Shown here one piece after another: positions 49,621-58,650 of a stretch of DNA of 64,000 nucleotides (position 1 is its first letter; each line of letters opens with the position of its first letter). Under the pieces are notes generated by a model, which saw only the letters and a list, made by a program, of their open reading frames with translations, did no database searches and had not been told where the DNA came from. Both the position numbers and the translations under genes were made by a program. The stretch comes from Sulfitobacter sp043557345 (GTDB lineage: Bacteria; Pseudomonadota; Alphaproteobacteria; Rhodobacterales; Rhodobacteraceae), in the NCBI RefSeq assembly GCF_043557345.1, contig NZ_JBIFFV010000001.1, positions 434,001 to 498,000 on the forward strand, given 5' to 3'.

Positions 49621-50376
49621 TTAGGAAATACGGAAGTTATCGCCAAGGTAGACGCGGCGCACATTCTCGTTTTGCACAACTTCTTCGGGCGTTCCGGACA
49701 TCAGAACTTTGCCCTCATGCAGGATATAGGCGCGGTCCACGATCTCTAGGGTTTCGCGCACATTGTGATCGGTGATCAGCACCCCGATGCCGCGTTTCTT
49801 GAGGTCGGCAACCAATTGCCGAATGTCCCCGACCGAGATCGGATCGACCCCGGCAAAGGGTTCATCAAGCAGCAGATAGTTCGGGTTGGCGGCCAGACAG
49901 CGGGCGATTTCCACCCGGCGCCGTTCCCCGCCCGATAGCGCCAGGGCAGGCGCGCGGCGCAGGTGTTCGATGGAAAATTCGGTCAGCAACTCTTCCAGCC
50001 GCTCGCGGCGCTGGTGGCGATGTTTGACCCGAATATCGAGGATTGCGCTGATGTTGTCTTGCACCGACAGCCCGCGAAAAATGCTCATCTCCTGCGGCAG
50101 ATAGCCGATGCCAAGCTGGGCGCGGCGATACATGGGCAGGGTGGTCACGTCTTTGCCGTCCACGGTGACGCGCCCGCCTTCGGGCGTGACCAGACCGGCC
50201 ACCGCGTAGAAAGTCGTCGTCTTGCCTGAGCCGTTCGGTCCCAAAAGGGCCACGACCTCGCCCCGGTCGAGCTCCATCGAAAAGTCGCGGATCACCGCTT
50301 TCTTGCGGTAAGACTTGCGCAGGTGTTGAATGCGCAGGCCGGAATCGCCCCCGGCGACTTTCAGTTCAGGCGGCAT
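49621..50376 (-). CDS. lptB: LPS export ABC transporter ATP-binding protein LptB
   Basis: A 251-residue ABC ATPase. Walker A GPNGSGKTT (46-54), signature LSGGERRR, Walker B YLLLDEPFAGVDPIS. It powers LptFG to extract lipopolysaccharide from the inner membrane. Its ATG shares one base with the lptA stop (TGATG). The order lptC-lptA-lptB matches other proteobacteria. Confidence 0.95.
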   Translation of the reverse strand: MPPELKVAGGDSGLRIQHLRKSYRKKAVIRDFSMELDRGEVVALLGPNGSGKTTTFYAVAGLVTPEGGRVTVDGKDVTTLPMYRRAQLGIGYLPQEMSIFRGLSVQDNISAILDIRVKHRHQRRERLEELLTEFSIEHLRRAPALALSGGERRRVEIARCLAANPNYLLLDEPFAGVDPISVGDIRQLVADLKKRGIGVLITDHNVRETLEIVDRAYILHEGKVLMSGTPEEVVQNENVRRVYLGDNFRIS

Positions 50377-50870
50377 CAGTTGTCGCTGCCGGGCTGCAAA
50401 ATGGTCTTCACGCCGCCCGACATCTGTGCCGTGCCGTCGTTCAGGTTTACCGTCATCTCTTGCGCGCTCAGGGCACTGGGGCCCTGGGTCATCAGCACGT
50501 CGCCGCGCATCACCAAGGTGCCTGCGTCGATGTCGTAATCGGCGCGCTGCGATTCAGCGGCGTCCTCACCAGCGACCAAGACCACGCCGCCGGTCGCCTC
50601 CAGCTTGGCGATGCCCTGATCCGAGGCGCGATAGACGACCTCGACCTTCCCGGCGGAGAGGGTCATTTCACCCTGAGAAATCAAAACATTGCCTGTGAAG
50701 ACGGCGGTGCCGGTGGCATTGTCGACCGACAGGTTGTCGGCGGTCACTTCGACGGGTTGACTGGTGTCTTGCTCAAGCGCGCCGAAGGCGACGTTGGCAG
50801 ATTGTGCAGAGACAGGGGCGGCCTGCAGCGCGAAAAACAGCGGCAGCATCAAAATAAACAAGTGTCTCAA
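50376..50870 (-). CDS. lptA: LPS transport periplasmic protein LptA
   Basis: A 164-residue OstA-fold protein. Signal peptide residues 1-22 (ending PVSAQ). The beta-jellyroll repeats are visible as PVEVTADNLSVDNATGTAVF, GNVLISQGEMTLSAGKVEVV and AQEMTVNLNDGTAQMSGGV. It bridges LPS across the periplasm. Translation probably starts at a TTG (50870) with AAAGAG upstream inside the lptC stop; the later ATG at 50849 would lose the basic start of the signal peptide and has no ribosome site. Confidence 0.9.
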   Translation of the reverse strand: MRHLFILMLPLFFALQAAPVSAQSANVAFGALEQDTSQPVEVTADNLSVDNATGTAVFTGNVLISQGEMTLSAGKVEVVYRASDQGIAKLEATGGVVLVAGEDAAESQRADYDIDAGTLVMRGDVLMTQGPSALSAQEMTVNLNDGTAQMSGGVKTILQPGSDN

Positions 50871-50875
50871 GGCAG

Positions 50876-51484
50876 TTACTCTTTCGTTGCTTGCGGCGTG
50901 TATATCAGTTTCACACCCTTTGTGAAAAGCAATTGCGATCCGGCGCTGTTCTGCCGATTGGTGATGGCCATGCTTCCGGCGGTGATCTCGCCCGCGGGGC
51001 TGGTGGCTTGGACCGGGCCGGGCGATTGCAGGTCAAGCGTGGTGAGGTTCGAGATCATCCGCTCGGACAGGATTTCGTAGCCGGTTGAGGTGCTAACCCG
51101 CACATCGCCCGCCAGTTCCGCCGCCTCTGCGCCGGTGTCGAACCGCCCTCTGTCGGAGTGGAGCTTGATCTGGGCGCCGCCCTCCAAGTCTAGCGTGGCC
51201 TCGATCTCCTCGGCTTCATTGGTGCCGGTCTCCCCGCCGGGGGTGGTCAGCTTCTCGGCAAAGAATGAGATCAGATCGCCATCCGCGGTGGTGCCGGAAT
51301 AGAAAGGTCCGGTGATCTGTTGGTCGCGCAGCCGTTCCTGAACCTCTTTGTCGGCGAAAGGGATCACGGCCTGCGGTTCAATCGCCCGCGACAGCAAGAA
51401 CAGGGTCGATAGCAGCGCCAGCGCGATCAGCGGAAAGAGCACTTTCAGCCACGACACGACGCGAGAGTGGCGATCCCCCTTCAT
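50876..51484 (-). CDS. lptC: LPS export protein LptC
   Basis: A 202-residue bitopic protein. One N-terminal membrane helix (VLFPLIALALLSTLFLLSRA, about 15-34) is followed by a periplasmic OstA-like domain (LDLEGGAQIKLHSDRGRFDT, about 95-175). It passes LPS from LptBFG to LptA. It lies six bases after kdsD and five before lptA, one operon for lipopolysaccharide assembly. Confidence 0.9.
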   Translation of the reverse strand: MKGDRHSRVVSWLKVLFPLIALALLSTLFLLSRAIEPQAVIPFADKEVQERLRDQQITGPFYSGTTADGDLISFFAEKLTTPGGETGTNEAEEIEATLDLEGGAQIKLHSDRGRFDTGAEAAELAGDVRVSTSTGYEILSERMISNLTTLDLQSPGPVQATSPAGEITAGSMAITNRQNSAGSQLLFTKGVKLIYTPQATKE

Positions 51485-51490
51485 CCCGCG

Positions 51491-52459
51491 TCACCCAAGC
51501 CCGACGCGCAGGCAGTCGTGGATATGCAGCAGACCCACGGGCGATTTGCCGTCGTTCTGTGCGGGGTCGGTCACGATAAGGCAGGTGATCTTGCGGGTGT
51601 TCATCACGCCCACGGCCTTTTCGGCCAATTCGTCGGGGGTGATGGTCACGGGCGAGGGGGTCATGACGTCGCGGGCGGTCATGGTCATCAAGCCATCCAG
51701 ATGCCGGGCAAGGTCACCCATGGTGATGATCCCGGCCAGCGCGCCATGCGCGTCGGTGACGCAGACCACGCCAAAGCCCTTGCGGCTGATTTCGCTCAGC
51801 GCCTCGGGCATAGGGGCGTCGGCGGTGACCAGCGGCAACGCGTCGCCCACATGCATCAGATCGGCCACGCGGCTTAGCCGCGCGCCCAGCTTGCCGCCGG
51901 GGTGGAAGTCGCGGAAATGTTCGGCGGTGAAGGCGCGGTTCTCCATCAACGCCACGGCCACCGCATCGCCCATCGCCAGCGTTAGCGTGGTCGAGGTGGT
52001 GGGCACCACGCCGGTGCCGCAGGCCTCTGCAGCGCGGGGCAGTTCGAGCACCACATCGCTATGGCGGCCAAGGCTGCTTTCGGGGCGGCTGGTGATACCA
52101 ATGAGCGGAATGGCATAGCGGCGCGAATAGGCGATGAGGTTGGCAAGTTCCGGCGCTTCGCCCGAGTTCGAAATCGCCAGCACCACATCGGCGGCGGTGA
52201 TCATGCCCAGATCGCCGTGGCTCGCCTCGGCCGGGTGGACGAATTGCGCGGGCGTGCCGGTGGAGGCCAGCGTCGCCGCGATCTTGTTGCCGATATGGCC
52301 CGACTTGCCGATGCCGGTGACGATCACGCGGCCCTTGCAGGCGCGCATCAGGTCGACGGCGGCGCGAAAGCGGTCATCGAGGCTATCGGCCAGCAGGGTC
52401 AGCGCCTCGGCTTCGCAGCGGATCACGCGGCGGGCGGTGTCGAGGAAAGGTGTGTTCAT
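51491..52459 (-). CDS. kdsD: Arabinose-5-phosphate isomerase (KpsF/GutQ/KdsD)
   Basis: A 322-residue enzyme making arabinose 5-phosphate from ribulose 5-phosphate, the first step to Kdo of lipopolysaccharide. The SIS domain (about 35-190) contains VTGIGKSGHIGNKIAATLAS and AISNSGEAPELANLI. Two CBS domains fill about 200-320 (VADLMHVGDALPLV and DVMTPSPVTITPDE). ATG 52459 overlaps the stop of rnd (ATGA). Position before lptC fits its role. Confidence 0.93.
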   Translation of the reverse strand: MNTPFLDTARRVIRCEAEALTLLADSLDDRFRAAVDLMRACKGRVIVTGIGKSGHIGNKIAATLASTGTPAQFVHPAEASHGDLGMITAADVVLAISNSGEAPELANLIAYSRRYAIPLIGITSRPESSLGRHSDVVLELPRAAEACGTGVVPTTSTTLTLAMGDAVAVALMENRAFTAEHFRDFHPGGKLGARLSRVADLMHVGDALPLVTADAPMPEALSEISRKGFGVVCVTDAHGALAGIITMGDLARHLDGLMTMTARDVMTPSPVTITPDELAEKAVGVMNTRKITCLIVTDPAQNDGKSPVGLLHIHDCLRVGLG

Positions 52460-53070
52460 GCGTGTGCGAAGATGTCCGTGTCCGGCCATCCCTCCAGATC
52501 CAGCCGCGCGCGCATCGGCAGGAAATCGAAACAGGCCTGCGCCATGTCCATCCGGCCTTCGCGTATCAGGCGTTTGTTAAGTTCATCGCGCAGCCGGTGC
52601 AGGTAAAGCACATCGGAGGCGGCATAGTCGATCTGCGCTTGGGTTAGTTCTTCGGCTCCCCAATCGCTGGATTGCTGCTGTTTCGAAATATCGACGCTCA
52701 GAAGTTCTTGGCAAAGCTTGGCCAGCCCGTGCCGGTCGGTATAGGTGCGAACCAGTCGGCTGGCGATCTTGGTGCAATAGACCGGCGTCGCGGTGGCGCC
52801 AAAGGTGTTGCGCATCGCGGCAATGTCGAAGCGGCCATAGTGGAACAGCTTCAGCACATGGGGGTTTTCCAGCAGCGCGCAGAGGTTCGGCGCCTCGGTC
52901 TGGCCCTTGGCCACCTGCACCAGATGCGCGTGACCATCGCCGCCCGAAAGCTGCACGACACAGAGCCGGTCGCGATGCGGATGCAGCCCCATTGTTTCGC
53001 AATCAATCGCGACCATCGGCCCAAGGTCGAGGTCATCCGGCAGGTCGTTCTGATAGAGGAAATTTGTCAT
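52456..53070 (-). CDS. rnd: Short ribonuclease D-like 3'-5' exonuclease
   Basis: A 204-residue DEDD nuclease. Motif I VAIDCETMGL, motif II FHYGRFDIAAM and motif III DYAASDVLYL (Tyr and Asp) are all present, so it should be active. It lacks the two HRDC domains of E. coli RNase D (about 375 residues), as is usual for this short alphaproteobacterial form. Start could also be the ATG at 53100; neither has a strong ribosome site. It is coupled to kdsD. Confidence 0.88.
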   Translation of the reverse strand: MTNFLYQNDLPDDLDLGPMVAIDCETMGLHPHRDRLCVVQLSGGDGHAHLVQVAKGQTEAPNLCALLENPHVLKLFHYGRFDIAAMRNTFGATATPVYCTKIASRLVRTYTDRHGLAKLCQELLSVDISKQQQSSDWGAEELTQAQIDYAASDVLYLHRLRDELNKRLIREGRMDMAQACFDFLPMRARLDLEGWPDTDIFAHA

Positions 53071-53124
53071 GAGCACGTCTATATCCTGCTTGCCCGGCAT
53101 GGGAAAGCAGCGCTTTGCGCCGCG

Positions 53125-53904
53125 TCAGACGGTGGCCAGATCCCGCAACGCGGGGCGCGGGTAGCGGCGCAGCAGGCGGTCGACCAACAGATGACACTGG
53201 TAGCCAGGCCATTCGGGACGGATCAGCCCACCGGGCAGGGCGGGATGCCTTAACACCAGTCGCCGCCAGTTGTGCACGATCAGGCAGCGCAAAACCGCAA
53301 CGTCTAAGGGTCTGAGTTGCTCCGGAGCGGGAAGTTCGGCATCTAAGGCGCTGAGCGCAACCAAGAGCGCGGCATAGTCGCGCTCAAGCGCGGCAGGTTC
53401 CACTGCGCGGCGCAGCCACTCGGGCGGGGGCGTGCCGGGCAGGGTAAGGCATCCCTTGGGGGTCGCGCTCTCGGCCCGTCCGACATAGGCGCGGGGCAGG
53501 GCGGCGATGAACCCCGCCTCTCGCAGGGCGCTGTCGGTCTCGGGCCCGTTCTCCTCGGTCACGACCATCTGCCAAGGTTCCGACAGGTCCGGCGGCGCGG
53601 CGTAGATGCGCGGACTGGCAGCAGCGCTTTCCGCGCGGCCTTGGGCGGTCAGGCTGTGCTGGCTGATCCGCCCCACCTTTTGCGACTGTAGCCACCCGTC
53701 ATTGCGCAGTCGGTGCAGCGCCACGCGGCTTGCCTCGGGCCGCACATCTAGCGCGGCCATGATCTGCGACAGCACCGGCCCGTCGATCGCATCGCCCTGT
53801 CCCTGCGCCAGATCGCCGAAGAGACTGACCATCAGCGACCAAACCCTCTGACCGCCAAGGCCCGCGAGTGCGGCGACGACCGCCGGTGTGTGCTCAGACG
53901 GCAT
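53125..53904 (-). CDS. paaX: PaaX-family transcriptional regulator
   Basis: A 259-residue PaaX-type protein. An N-terminal winged helix (VWSLMVSLFGDLAQ, ALDVRPEASRVALHRLRNDG, about 20-75) and the C-terminal PaaX domain (LRPLDVAVLRCLIVHNWRRL) are recognisable. PaaX represses phenylacetate genes and is released by phenylacetyl-CoA. It overlaps the end of paaZ by 11 bp and is thus the last gene of the paa operon it probably controls. Confidence 0.88.
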   Translation of the reverse strand: MPSEHTPAVVAALAGLGGQRVWSLMVSLFGDLAQGQGDAIDGPVLSQIMAALDVRPEASRVALHRLRNDGWLQSQKVGRISQHSLTAQGRAESAAASPRIYAAPPDLSEPWQMVVTEENGPETDSALREAGFIAALPRAYVGRAESATPKGCLTLPGTPPPEWLRRAVEPAALERDYAALLVALSALDAELPAPEQLRPLDVAVLRCLIVHNWRRLVLRHPALPGGLIRPEWPGYQCHLLVDRLLRRYPRPALRDLATV

Positions 53905-55918
53905 TCATCGTCAGCAGGTCGTATTCCGCAACCGCCTCCTCGCGCTGGTTGGTCAAGGTTACATGCCAGCGGACCTCGCCATATTCCTCGTTGCGCGGGG
54001 TCTTGTGCTTGACCGAGAGCCGCACCTTGATGCTGTCCCCGCCCGAGACCGGTTCGAGGAAGCGCAGGTTGTCGAGGCCGGTGTTGGCCAGCACCGGGCC
54101 GGGGTCGGGCTGCACGAAGAGGCCTGCGGCAAAGCTCAGCAGCAGGTAGCCATGCGCCACGCGCCCCGGGAAGAAGGGGTTCGCCTTGGCGGCCGCGTCA
54201 TCCATGTGGGCATAGAAGGTGTCGCCGGTGAAATGGGCGAAGGTCTCGATATCCTCCAGTGTCACCTCACGCGCGGGCGAATGGAAGGTCTCGCCCAGAT
54301 CGAGCTCGGTGAAGCGGCGGGTGAAGGGGTGAGCGCGGTCGGTGATTTCCTCGGCCCCCGGCACCCATTGCTTGCCGATGGCGGTGAGAATGTCGGGGCT
54401 GCCCTGCACCGCGGTGCGCTGCATGTAATGCATCACGCCGCGCACGCCGCCCAACTCCTCGCCGCCGCCCGCGCGGCCCGGGCCGCCATGCACCATATGC
54501 GGCAGCGGAGAGCCGTGGCCGGTGGCCTCAGCCATTGATTTGCGGTTGTTAAAGTAAAGCCGTCCGTGGAAGGCCGCGGAACCCATGGTCAACTCGCGCG
54601 CGACCTCGCCGTCATTGGTGATGATCGACGCCACCAGCGAGCCTTGGCCGCGGTTCAGAAGCTGCGTGGCATGGGCCAGATCGCGGTAGGGCATGAGGGT
54701 GGAGACGGGGCCGAAAGCCTCGGTGTCATGCACCCGCTCGGCGGCGTCGGGATCGGCGCAATGGAACAGCATGGGCGGCAGGAAGGCACCCTTGTCCCGG
54801 TCCGCGCCCTTCACGGTGAAATTCTCCGGATCGCCGAAGACCCGCTCGGCCTCGGCACTCAGCAGCCCGACCTTTTCCAGCACGTCGCGTTTCTGACTAC
54901 CCGAGACTAGTGCGCCCATGCGCGTGTCCTCGGCGCGGGGGTCGCCGATGGTGGTCTTGGCGAGGCGCTCGGAGAGCGCCGCGATCACCGCGTCGACCTG
55001 CGCCTGCGGCACCATGATGCGGCGGATGGCGGTGCATTTCTGCCCCGCCTTGGCGGTCATCTCGCGCTGCACTTCCTTGACGAAAAGGTCGAACTCCGGC
55101 GTGCCCGGCACGGCATCGGGGCCGAGGACGGAAGCGTTGAGACTGTCCTGCTCGGAAGTGAAGCGGACGGAGTTTTCCATGAGCTTCGGATTGCCACGCA
55201 GCTTCAGCGCGGTGTCGGCGGAGCCGGTGAAAGCCACCGCATCCTGACAGCCGAGCAGGTCGAGCATGTCGCCCAAGCCCCCGCTCACGAATTGCAGCGC
55301 GCCCTTGGGCAGCAGCCCGCTGTCGAGCATCAGCCGTACGCAGTGCTCAGTGACGTAGCAGGTGGCGGTGGCCGGTTTCACGATCGCGGGGACGCCCGCA
55401 AGCAGGGTGGGGGCGAGCTTCTCCAGCATGCCCCAGACCGGGAAGTTGAAAGCGTTGATATGCACCGCGACGCCCTGAAGCGGGGTGCAGATGTGCCGCC
55501 CCATGAACTGCCCCTCGCGGCCCAGTTGCTCGGGTGCGCCGTCGAGATAGACATACGCATCCGGCATCTCGCGCCGGCCCTTGGAGGCGAAGACCAGCAT
55601 CGTGCCGATCCCGCCGTCGACGTCGATCTTGTGGTCCGAGAGCGTCGCCCCGGTGTCGTAGCTCAGGTCATAGAGCGCCTGCTTATGCTCCATCAAATGC
55701 AGCGCTAGCGCCTTGAGCATACGTGCGCGGTCGTGGAAGGTCATGGCGCGCAGGGCAGGGCCGCCGTGTTCGCGGGCGAAGCTTAGCATCGCGCCGGCGT
55801 CCAGCGCGTCGTTGCCGGCCTGCGCGATCACCTCGCCGGTGATGGCGCTGGCGATGTTGCGGGCGCCGGCCCCGGGGGCCAGCCATTCGCCGGCGGCGTA
55901 ACTGTGAATATCGCGCAT
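53894..55918 (-). CDS. paaZ: Bifunctional oxepin-CoA hydrolase / 3-oxo-5,6-dehydrosuberyl-CoA semialdehyde dehydrogenase
   Basis: A 674-residue fusion that opens the oxepin ring and oxidises the aldehyde formed. The aldehyde dehydrogenase part (1-530) has Glu256 (FTSEQDSLN) and Cys295 (AGQKCTAIRR) at the same numbers as E. coli PaaZ. The C-terminal MaoC-type hydratase (540-674) has FTGDTFYAHMD and PFFPGRVAHGYLLLS. Both active sites look intact, so this is a true PaaZ rather than a hydratase-dead paralogue. It lies 10 bp after paaE. Confidence 0.95.
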   Translation of the reverse strand: MRDIHSYAAGEWLAPGAGARNIASAITGEVIAQAGNDALDAGAMLSFAREHGGPALRAMTFHDRARMLKALALHLMEHKQALYDLSYDTGATLSDHKIDVDGGIGTMLVFASKGRREMPDAYVYLDGAPEQLGREGQFMGRHICTPLQGVAVHINAFNFPVWGMLEKLAPTLLAGVPAIVKPATATCYVTEHCVRLMLDSGLLPKGALQFVSGGLGDMLDLLGCQDAVAFTGSADTALKLRGNPKLMENSVRFTSEQDSLNASVLGPDAVPGTPEFDLFVKEVQREMTAKAGQKCTAIRRIMVPQAQVDAVIAALSERLAKTTIGDPRAEDTRMGALVSGSQKRDVLEKVGLLSAEAERVFGDPENFTVKGADRDKGAFLPPMLFHCADPDAAERVHDTEAFGPVSTLMPYRDLAHATQLLNRGQGSLVASIITNDGEVARELTMGSAAFHGRLYFNNRKSMAEATGHGSPLPHMVHGGPGRAGGGEELGGVRGVMHYMQRTAVQGSPDILTAIGKQWVPGAEEITDRAHPFTRRFTELDLGETFHSPAREVTLEDIETFAHFTGDTFYAHMDDAAAKANPFFPGRVAHGYLLLSFAAGLFVQPDPGPVLANTGLDNLRFLEPVSGGDSIKVRLSVKHKTPRNEEYGEVRWHVTLTNQREEAVAEYDLLTMNAV

Positions 55919-55928
55919 GTCGGCTCCT

Positions 55929-56993
55929 TCAGTGGGTGTCGTAGTCGATGACGAGCGTGTCGCTCAGCGGGTAGGACTGGCAGGTCAGCACGTAGCCGCG
56001 TTCGACCTCGTAATCCTCCAGCGCGTGGTTCGAGATCATCTCGACCTCGCCCTCCAGCACCTTGCCCATGCAGGTCGAACAGACCCCGGCCTTGCAGGAG
56101 AACGGCGCCTCCTGACCGTTTTCCAGCGCCGCTTCGAGGACCGACTGGCCCTTCTGCATGGAAAAGCTGCGCCGCGCGCCATCAATGATGACGGTGATCT
56201 CGGTGCCCTTCTGGCCCTCGCTGCGCTTCGCTATTTCCTGCTTCGCCAGACGCCCCTGCTGGCTTTCGCTGAAGAGTTCGAACTTGATCTGATCCTCGCC
56301 CAGACCGTTGGTTTTCAACGCCTCGGCAATCGCCAGCATCATCGGTTCCGGCCCGCAGATGAAGGCGGTGTCGATCGTGTCGATCTGGATCCAGTGCTTG
56401 AACAGCGCGTCGCATTTCGCCTGATCGACGCGGCCTTCGAAAAGCTCCATGTCCTGCCCGGATTCGAGGATATGGATCACCGTCAGGCGGCCCATGTAGC
56501 GGTTCTTAAGATCCTCGAGCTCCTCACGGAACATGATCGTGTTTACCGCGCGGTTGGCATAGACCAGCGTGAAGGTCGACTGCGGTTCGCGTTTCAGCAC
56601 GGTCTTCAGGATCGACAGCACCGGGGTGATGCCCGAGCCGCCCGCGAAGCCGAGGTAGTTCTTGGCCACCTCCGGCTCGATCGGGGTGAAGAACTTGCCC
56701 TGCGGCGGCATGGCGTGCAGCATGTCGCCGACCTTGAGTTCGGTATTGGCATAGGTCGAGAAGGCCCCGCCATCGACGCGCTTGATGCCCACCTTCAGCT
56801 CGCCATCGTCCAAGCCTGCGCAGATCGAGTAGTTGCGCCGCAACTCGGTGCCGTCGAAGTCCTGCTTGAAGGTCAGGTACTGGCCCTGGGTGAAGGCGAA
56901 GGCCTCGGGGTTTTCCGGCTTCAGCGTCAGCACCACCGCGTCGCGGATGGTGTGGTGAATGTCGGTAACGGTGAGAGGGTGGAACTGGCTCAT
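55929..56993 (-). CDS. paaE: Phenylacetyl-CoA epoxidase reductase subunit PaaE
   Basis: A 354-residue electron-transfer subunit. FAD domain (RRNYSICAGLDDGELKVGIK near 51-70), NAD-binding domain (GFAGGSGITPVLSILKTVL; FICGPEPMM), and a C-terminal plant-type 2Fe-2S ferredoxin domain with SCKAGVCSTCMG plus a fourth Cys in LTCQSYP. It feeds electrons from NADPH to the PaaAC di-iron centre. ATG 56993 follows TGAGGCCCCG. Confidence 0.95.
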   Translation of the reverse strand: MSQFHPLTVTDIHHTIRDAVVLTLKPENPEAFAFTQGQYLTFKQDFDGTELRRNYSICAGLDDGELKVGIKRVDGGAFSTYANTELKVGDMLHAMPPQGKFFTPIEPEVAKNYLGFAGGSGITPVLSILKTVLKREPQSTFTLVYANRAVNTIMFREELEDLKNRYMGRLTVIHILESGQDMELFEGRVDQAKCDALFKHWIQIDTIDTAFICGPEPMMLAIAEALKTNGLGEDQIKFELFSESQQGRLAKQEIAKRSEGQKGTEITVIIDGARRSFSMQKGQSVLEAALENGQEAPFSCKAGVCSTCMGKVLEGEVEMISNHALEDYEVERGYVLTCQSYPLSDTLVIDYDTH

Positions 56994-57000
56994 CGGGGCC

Positions 57001-57549
57001 TCAGATACATTTGAAATAGTCAAAGGGTTCAAGGCAGTCCAAGCACCGCCATTGCGCCTTGCAGGGGGTCGAGCCGAACTGGCTGATGCGCTCCACCGCC
57101 TTGGATTTGCAATGCGGGCAGTGCTGCGGCCCGCCGGCGGGCCGCGGCGGCGCGATGCCGTAGGCTTCCAGCTTGGCGCGGCCGGTGTCACTCATCCAGT
57201 CGGTGGTCCAGGGCGGGGAGAGCTGGCGTTTCAGCTCCAGCTTCTCGATCCCGTGGCCGTGCAGCGCCGTCTCGATATCGAGGTTGATGATGCTGGTGGC
57301 GGGGCAGCCCGAATAGGTCGGCGTGATCGTCACAACCAGCGTGTCGCCGTCCCATGCCACATCGCGGATGATGCCAAGATCGGTGAGCGAAATGGCCGGG
57401 ATCTCAGGGTCCGGGATCGCCGAGAGCCAGGCCCAGACCGTCTCCAACGTGGGCTTCTCAGCCCGCGCAGCACCGCGCGGGGCGGCACCGCGCACCACCC
57501 CCGGCACCGGCGTGGGGGCGGGCCGGCTGTGGGGCGTGGGTTTCACCAT
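57001..57549 (-). CDS. paaD: Phenylacetyl-CoA epoxidase maturation protein PaaD
   Basis: A 182-residue MIP18/DUF59-type protein thought to help assemble metal centres of the epoxidase. The DUF59 core (WLSAIPDPEIPAISLTDLG, VTITPTYSGCPATSIINLDI) spans about 38-95. A C-terminal zinc ribbon has CPHC and CLDC. An unusual Pro/Arg/Ala-rich stretch occupies residues 4-32. ATG 57549 overlaps the paaC stop by 7 bp. Confidence 0.92.
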   Translation of the reverse strand: MVKPTPHSRPAPTPVPGVVRGAAPRGAARAEKPTLETVWAWLSAIPDPEIPAISLTDLGIIRDVAWDGDTLVVTITPTYSGCPATSIINLDIETALHGHGIEKLELKRQLSPPWTTDWMSDTGRAKLEAYGIAPPRPAGGPQHCPHCKSKAVERISQFGSTPCKAQWRCLDCLEPFDYFKCI

Positions 57550-58304
57550 GTGGCGTCCGGGTAGGCGCGTTGCAGCCACTGCATCTGGGTCAGCATATGG
57601 CCCAGATGTTCGCTATGCCGCGCGCCGGTCTTCCCGCCCCTATGGGCAAAGTCATCCTCGGGCCTCGTTAGGGTCGCCGCCGCCAGAGTGTCGCCGACCA
57701 GTTGGTCATAGCTCTTACGCATACCCGCCGGATCGGGGGCGATACCGGCCTCAACCATAGCGGCGTCAGCATCATCGCCGATGAACATCTCGCCCACATA
57801 GGGCCAAAGCAGGTCAAGCGCTGCCTGCATCCGGCGGTGGCTTTCCTCGGTCCCGTCGCCAAGGCCGATCACCGTGTCGGAAGAGCGTTCGAGGTGATAG
57901 GTCACTTCCTTCGCGGATTTCTCGGCGATGGCGGCGATCTGCTTGTCGCTGGAATCGATCAGCGCGGTGAGCTGCGCCAGATGCCATGCGTCGAACAGAA
58001 ACTGCCGCATCATGGTCTGGCCGAAATCGCCGTTGGGCTGCTCCACCAGCAGGACATTGCGGAAATCCCAGACATCGCGGTGAAAGGCGAGCGCATCGGC
58101 ATCACGTCCCGCGCCCTCGACCTCACCTGCCAGACCCAGCCACAACTGCGTCTGCCCGATCAGGTCGAGCGCCACGTTGGCCAGCGCGATGTCCTCTTCC
58201 AGCACCGGCGCCACGCCGCACCATTCCGAGACGCGGTGGCCCAGCACCAGCGCGTTGTCGCCCATCCGGCAAAGAAATTCGAACTTGGGGTAGGTGCCGC
58301 TCAC
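57543..58304 (-). CDS. paaC: Phenylacetyl-CoA epoxidase subunit PaaC
   Basis: A 253-residue ferritin-like helical subunit, the structural partner of PaaA in the epoxidase. Typical PaaC stretches are MGDNALVLGHRVSEWCG, ANVALDLIGQTQLWLGLAGE and MRQFLFDAWHLAQL. It starts inside the paaB stop (ATGA). Confidence 0.94.
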   Translation of the reverse strand: MSGTYPKFEFLCRMGDNALVLGHRVSEWCGVAPVLEEDIALANVALDLIGQTQLWLGLAGEVEGAGRDADALAFHRDVWDFRNVLLVEQPNGDFGQTMMRQFLFDAWHLAQLTALIDSSDKQIAAIAEKSAKEVTYHLERSSDTVIGLGDGTEESHRRMQAALDLLWPYVGEMFIGDDADAAMVEAGIAPDPAGMRKSYDQLVGDTLAAATLTRPEDDFAHRGGKTGARHSEHLGHMLTQMQWLQRAYPDATW

Positions 58305-58645
58305 ATCGCCCCCACTTCGTCGGGAATGTCGTAGAAGGTGGGGTGACGGTAAACCTTGTCGTTGGCGGGCTCATAAAGCGCGCCTTTTTCTTCGGGGGAG
58401 GAAGCAGCGATGGCGCTGGCCTCGACCGCCCAGATGCTCACGCCCTCGTTGCGGCGGGTATAGACGTCGCGGGCGTTCTTGATTGCCATCTCCGCGTCCG
58501 CAGCATGCAGGCTGCCGACATGGCGGTGGCTCAGCCCGTGCTGGCCGCGGATGAAGATCTCCCACAGGGGCCATTCGGTGGGCCGGGCCCTGCCATGGGG
58601 GGCGGCTTCGGTGCCTTTGTATTCGCTGGATTCAGGGCTGCTCAT
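58301..58645 (-). CDS. paaB: Phenylacetyl-CoA epoxidase subunit PaaB
   Basis: A 114-residue small subunit (EWPLWEIFIRGQHGLSHRHV, AADAEMAIKNARDVYTRRNE, VWAVEA-type core). The frame is open much further upstream through paaA, but ATG 58645 gives the family length and lies five bases after the paaA stop. A hydrophilic 20-residue N-terminal extension precedes the conserved part. Confidence 0.93.
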   Translation of the reverse strand: MSSPESSEYKGTEAAPHGRARPTEWPLWEIFIRGQHGLSHRHVGSLHAADAEMAIKNARDVYTRRNEGVSIWAVEASAIAASSPEEKGALYEPANDKVYRHPTFYDIPDEVGAM

Positions 58646-58650
58646 GTCGC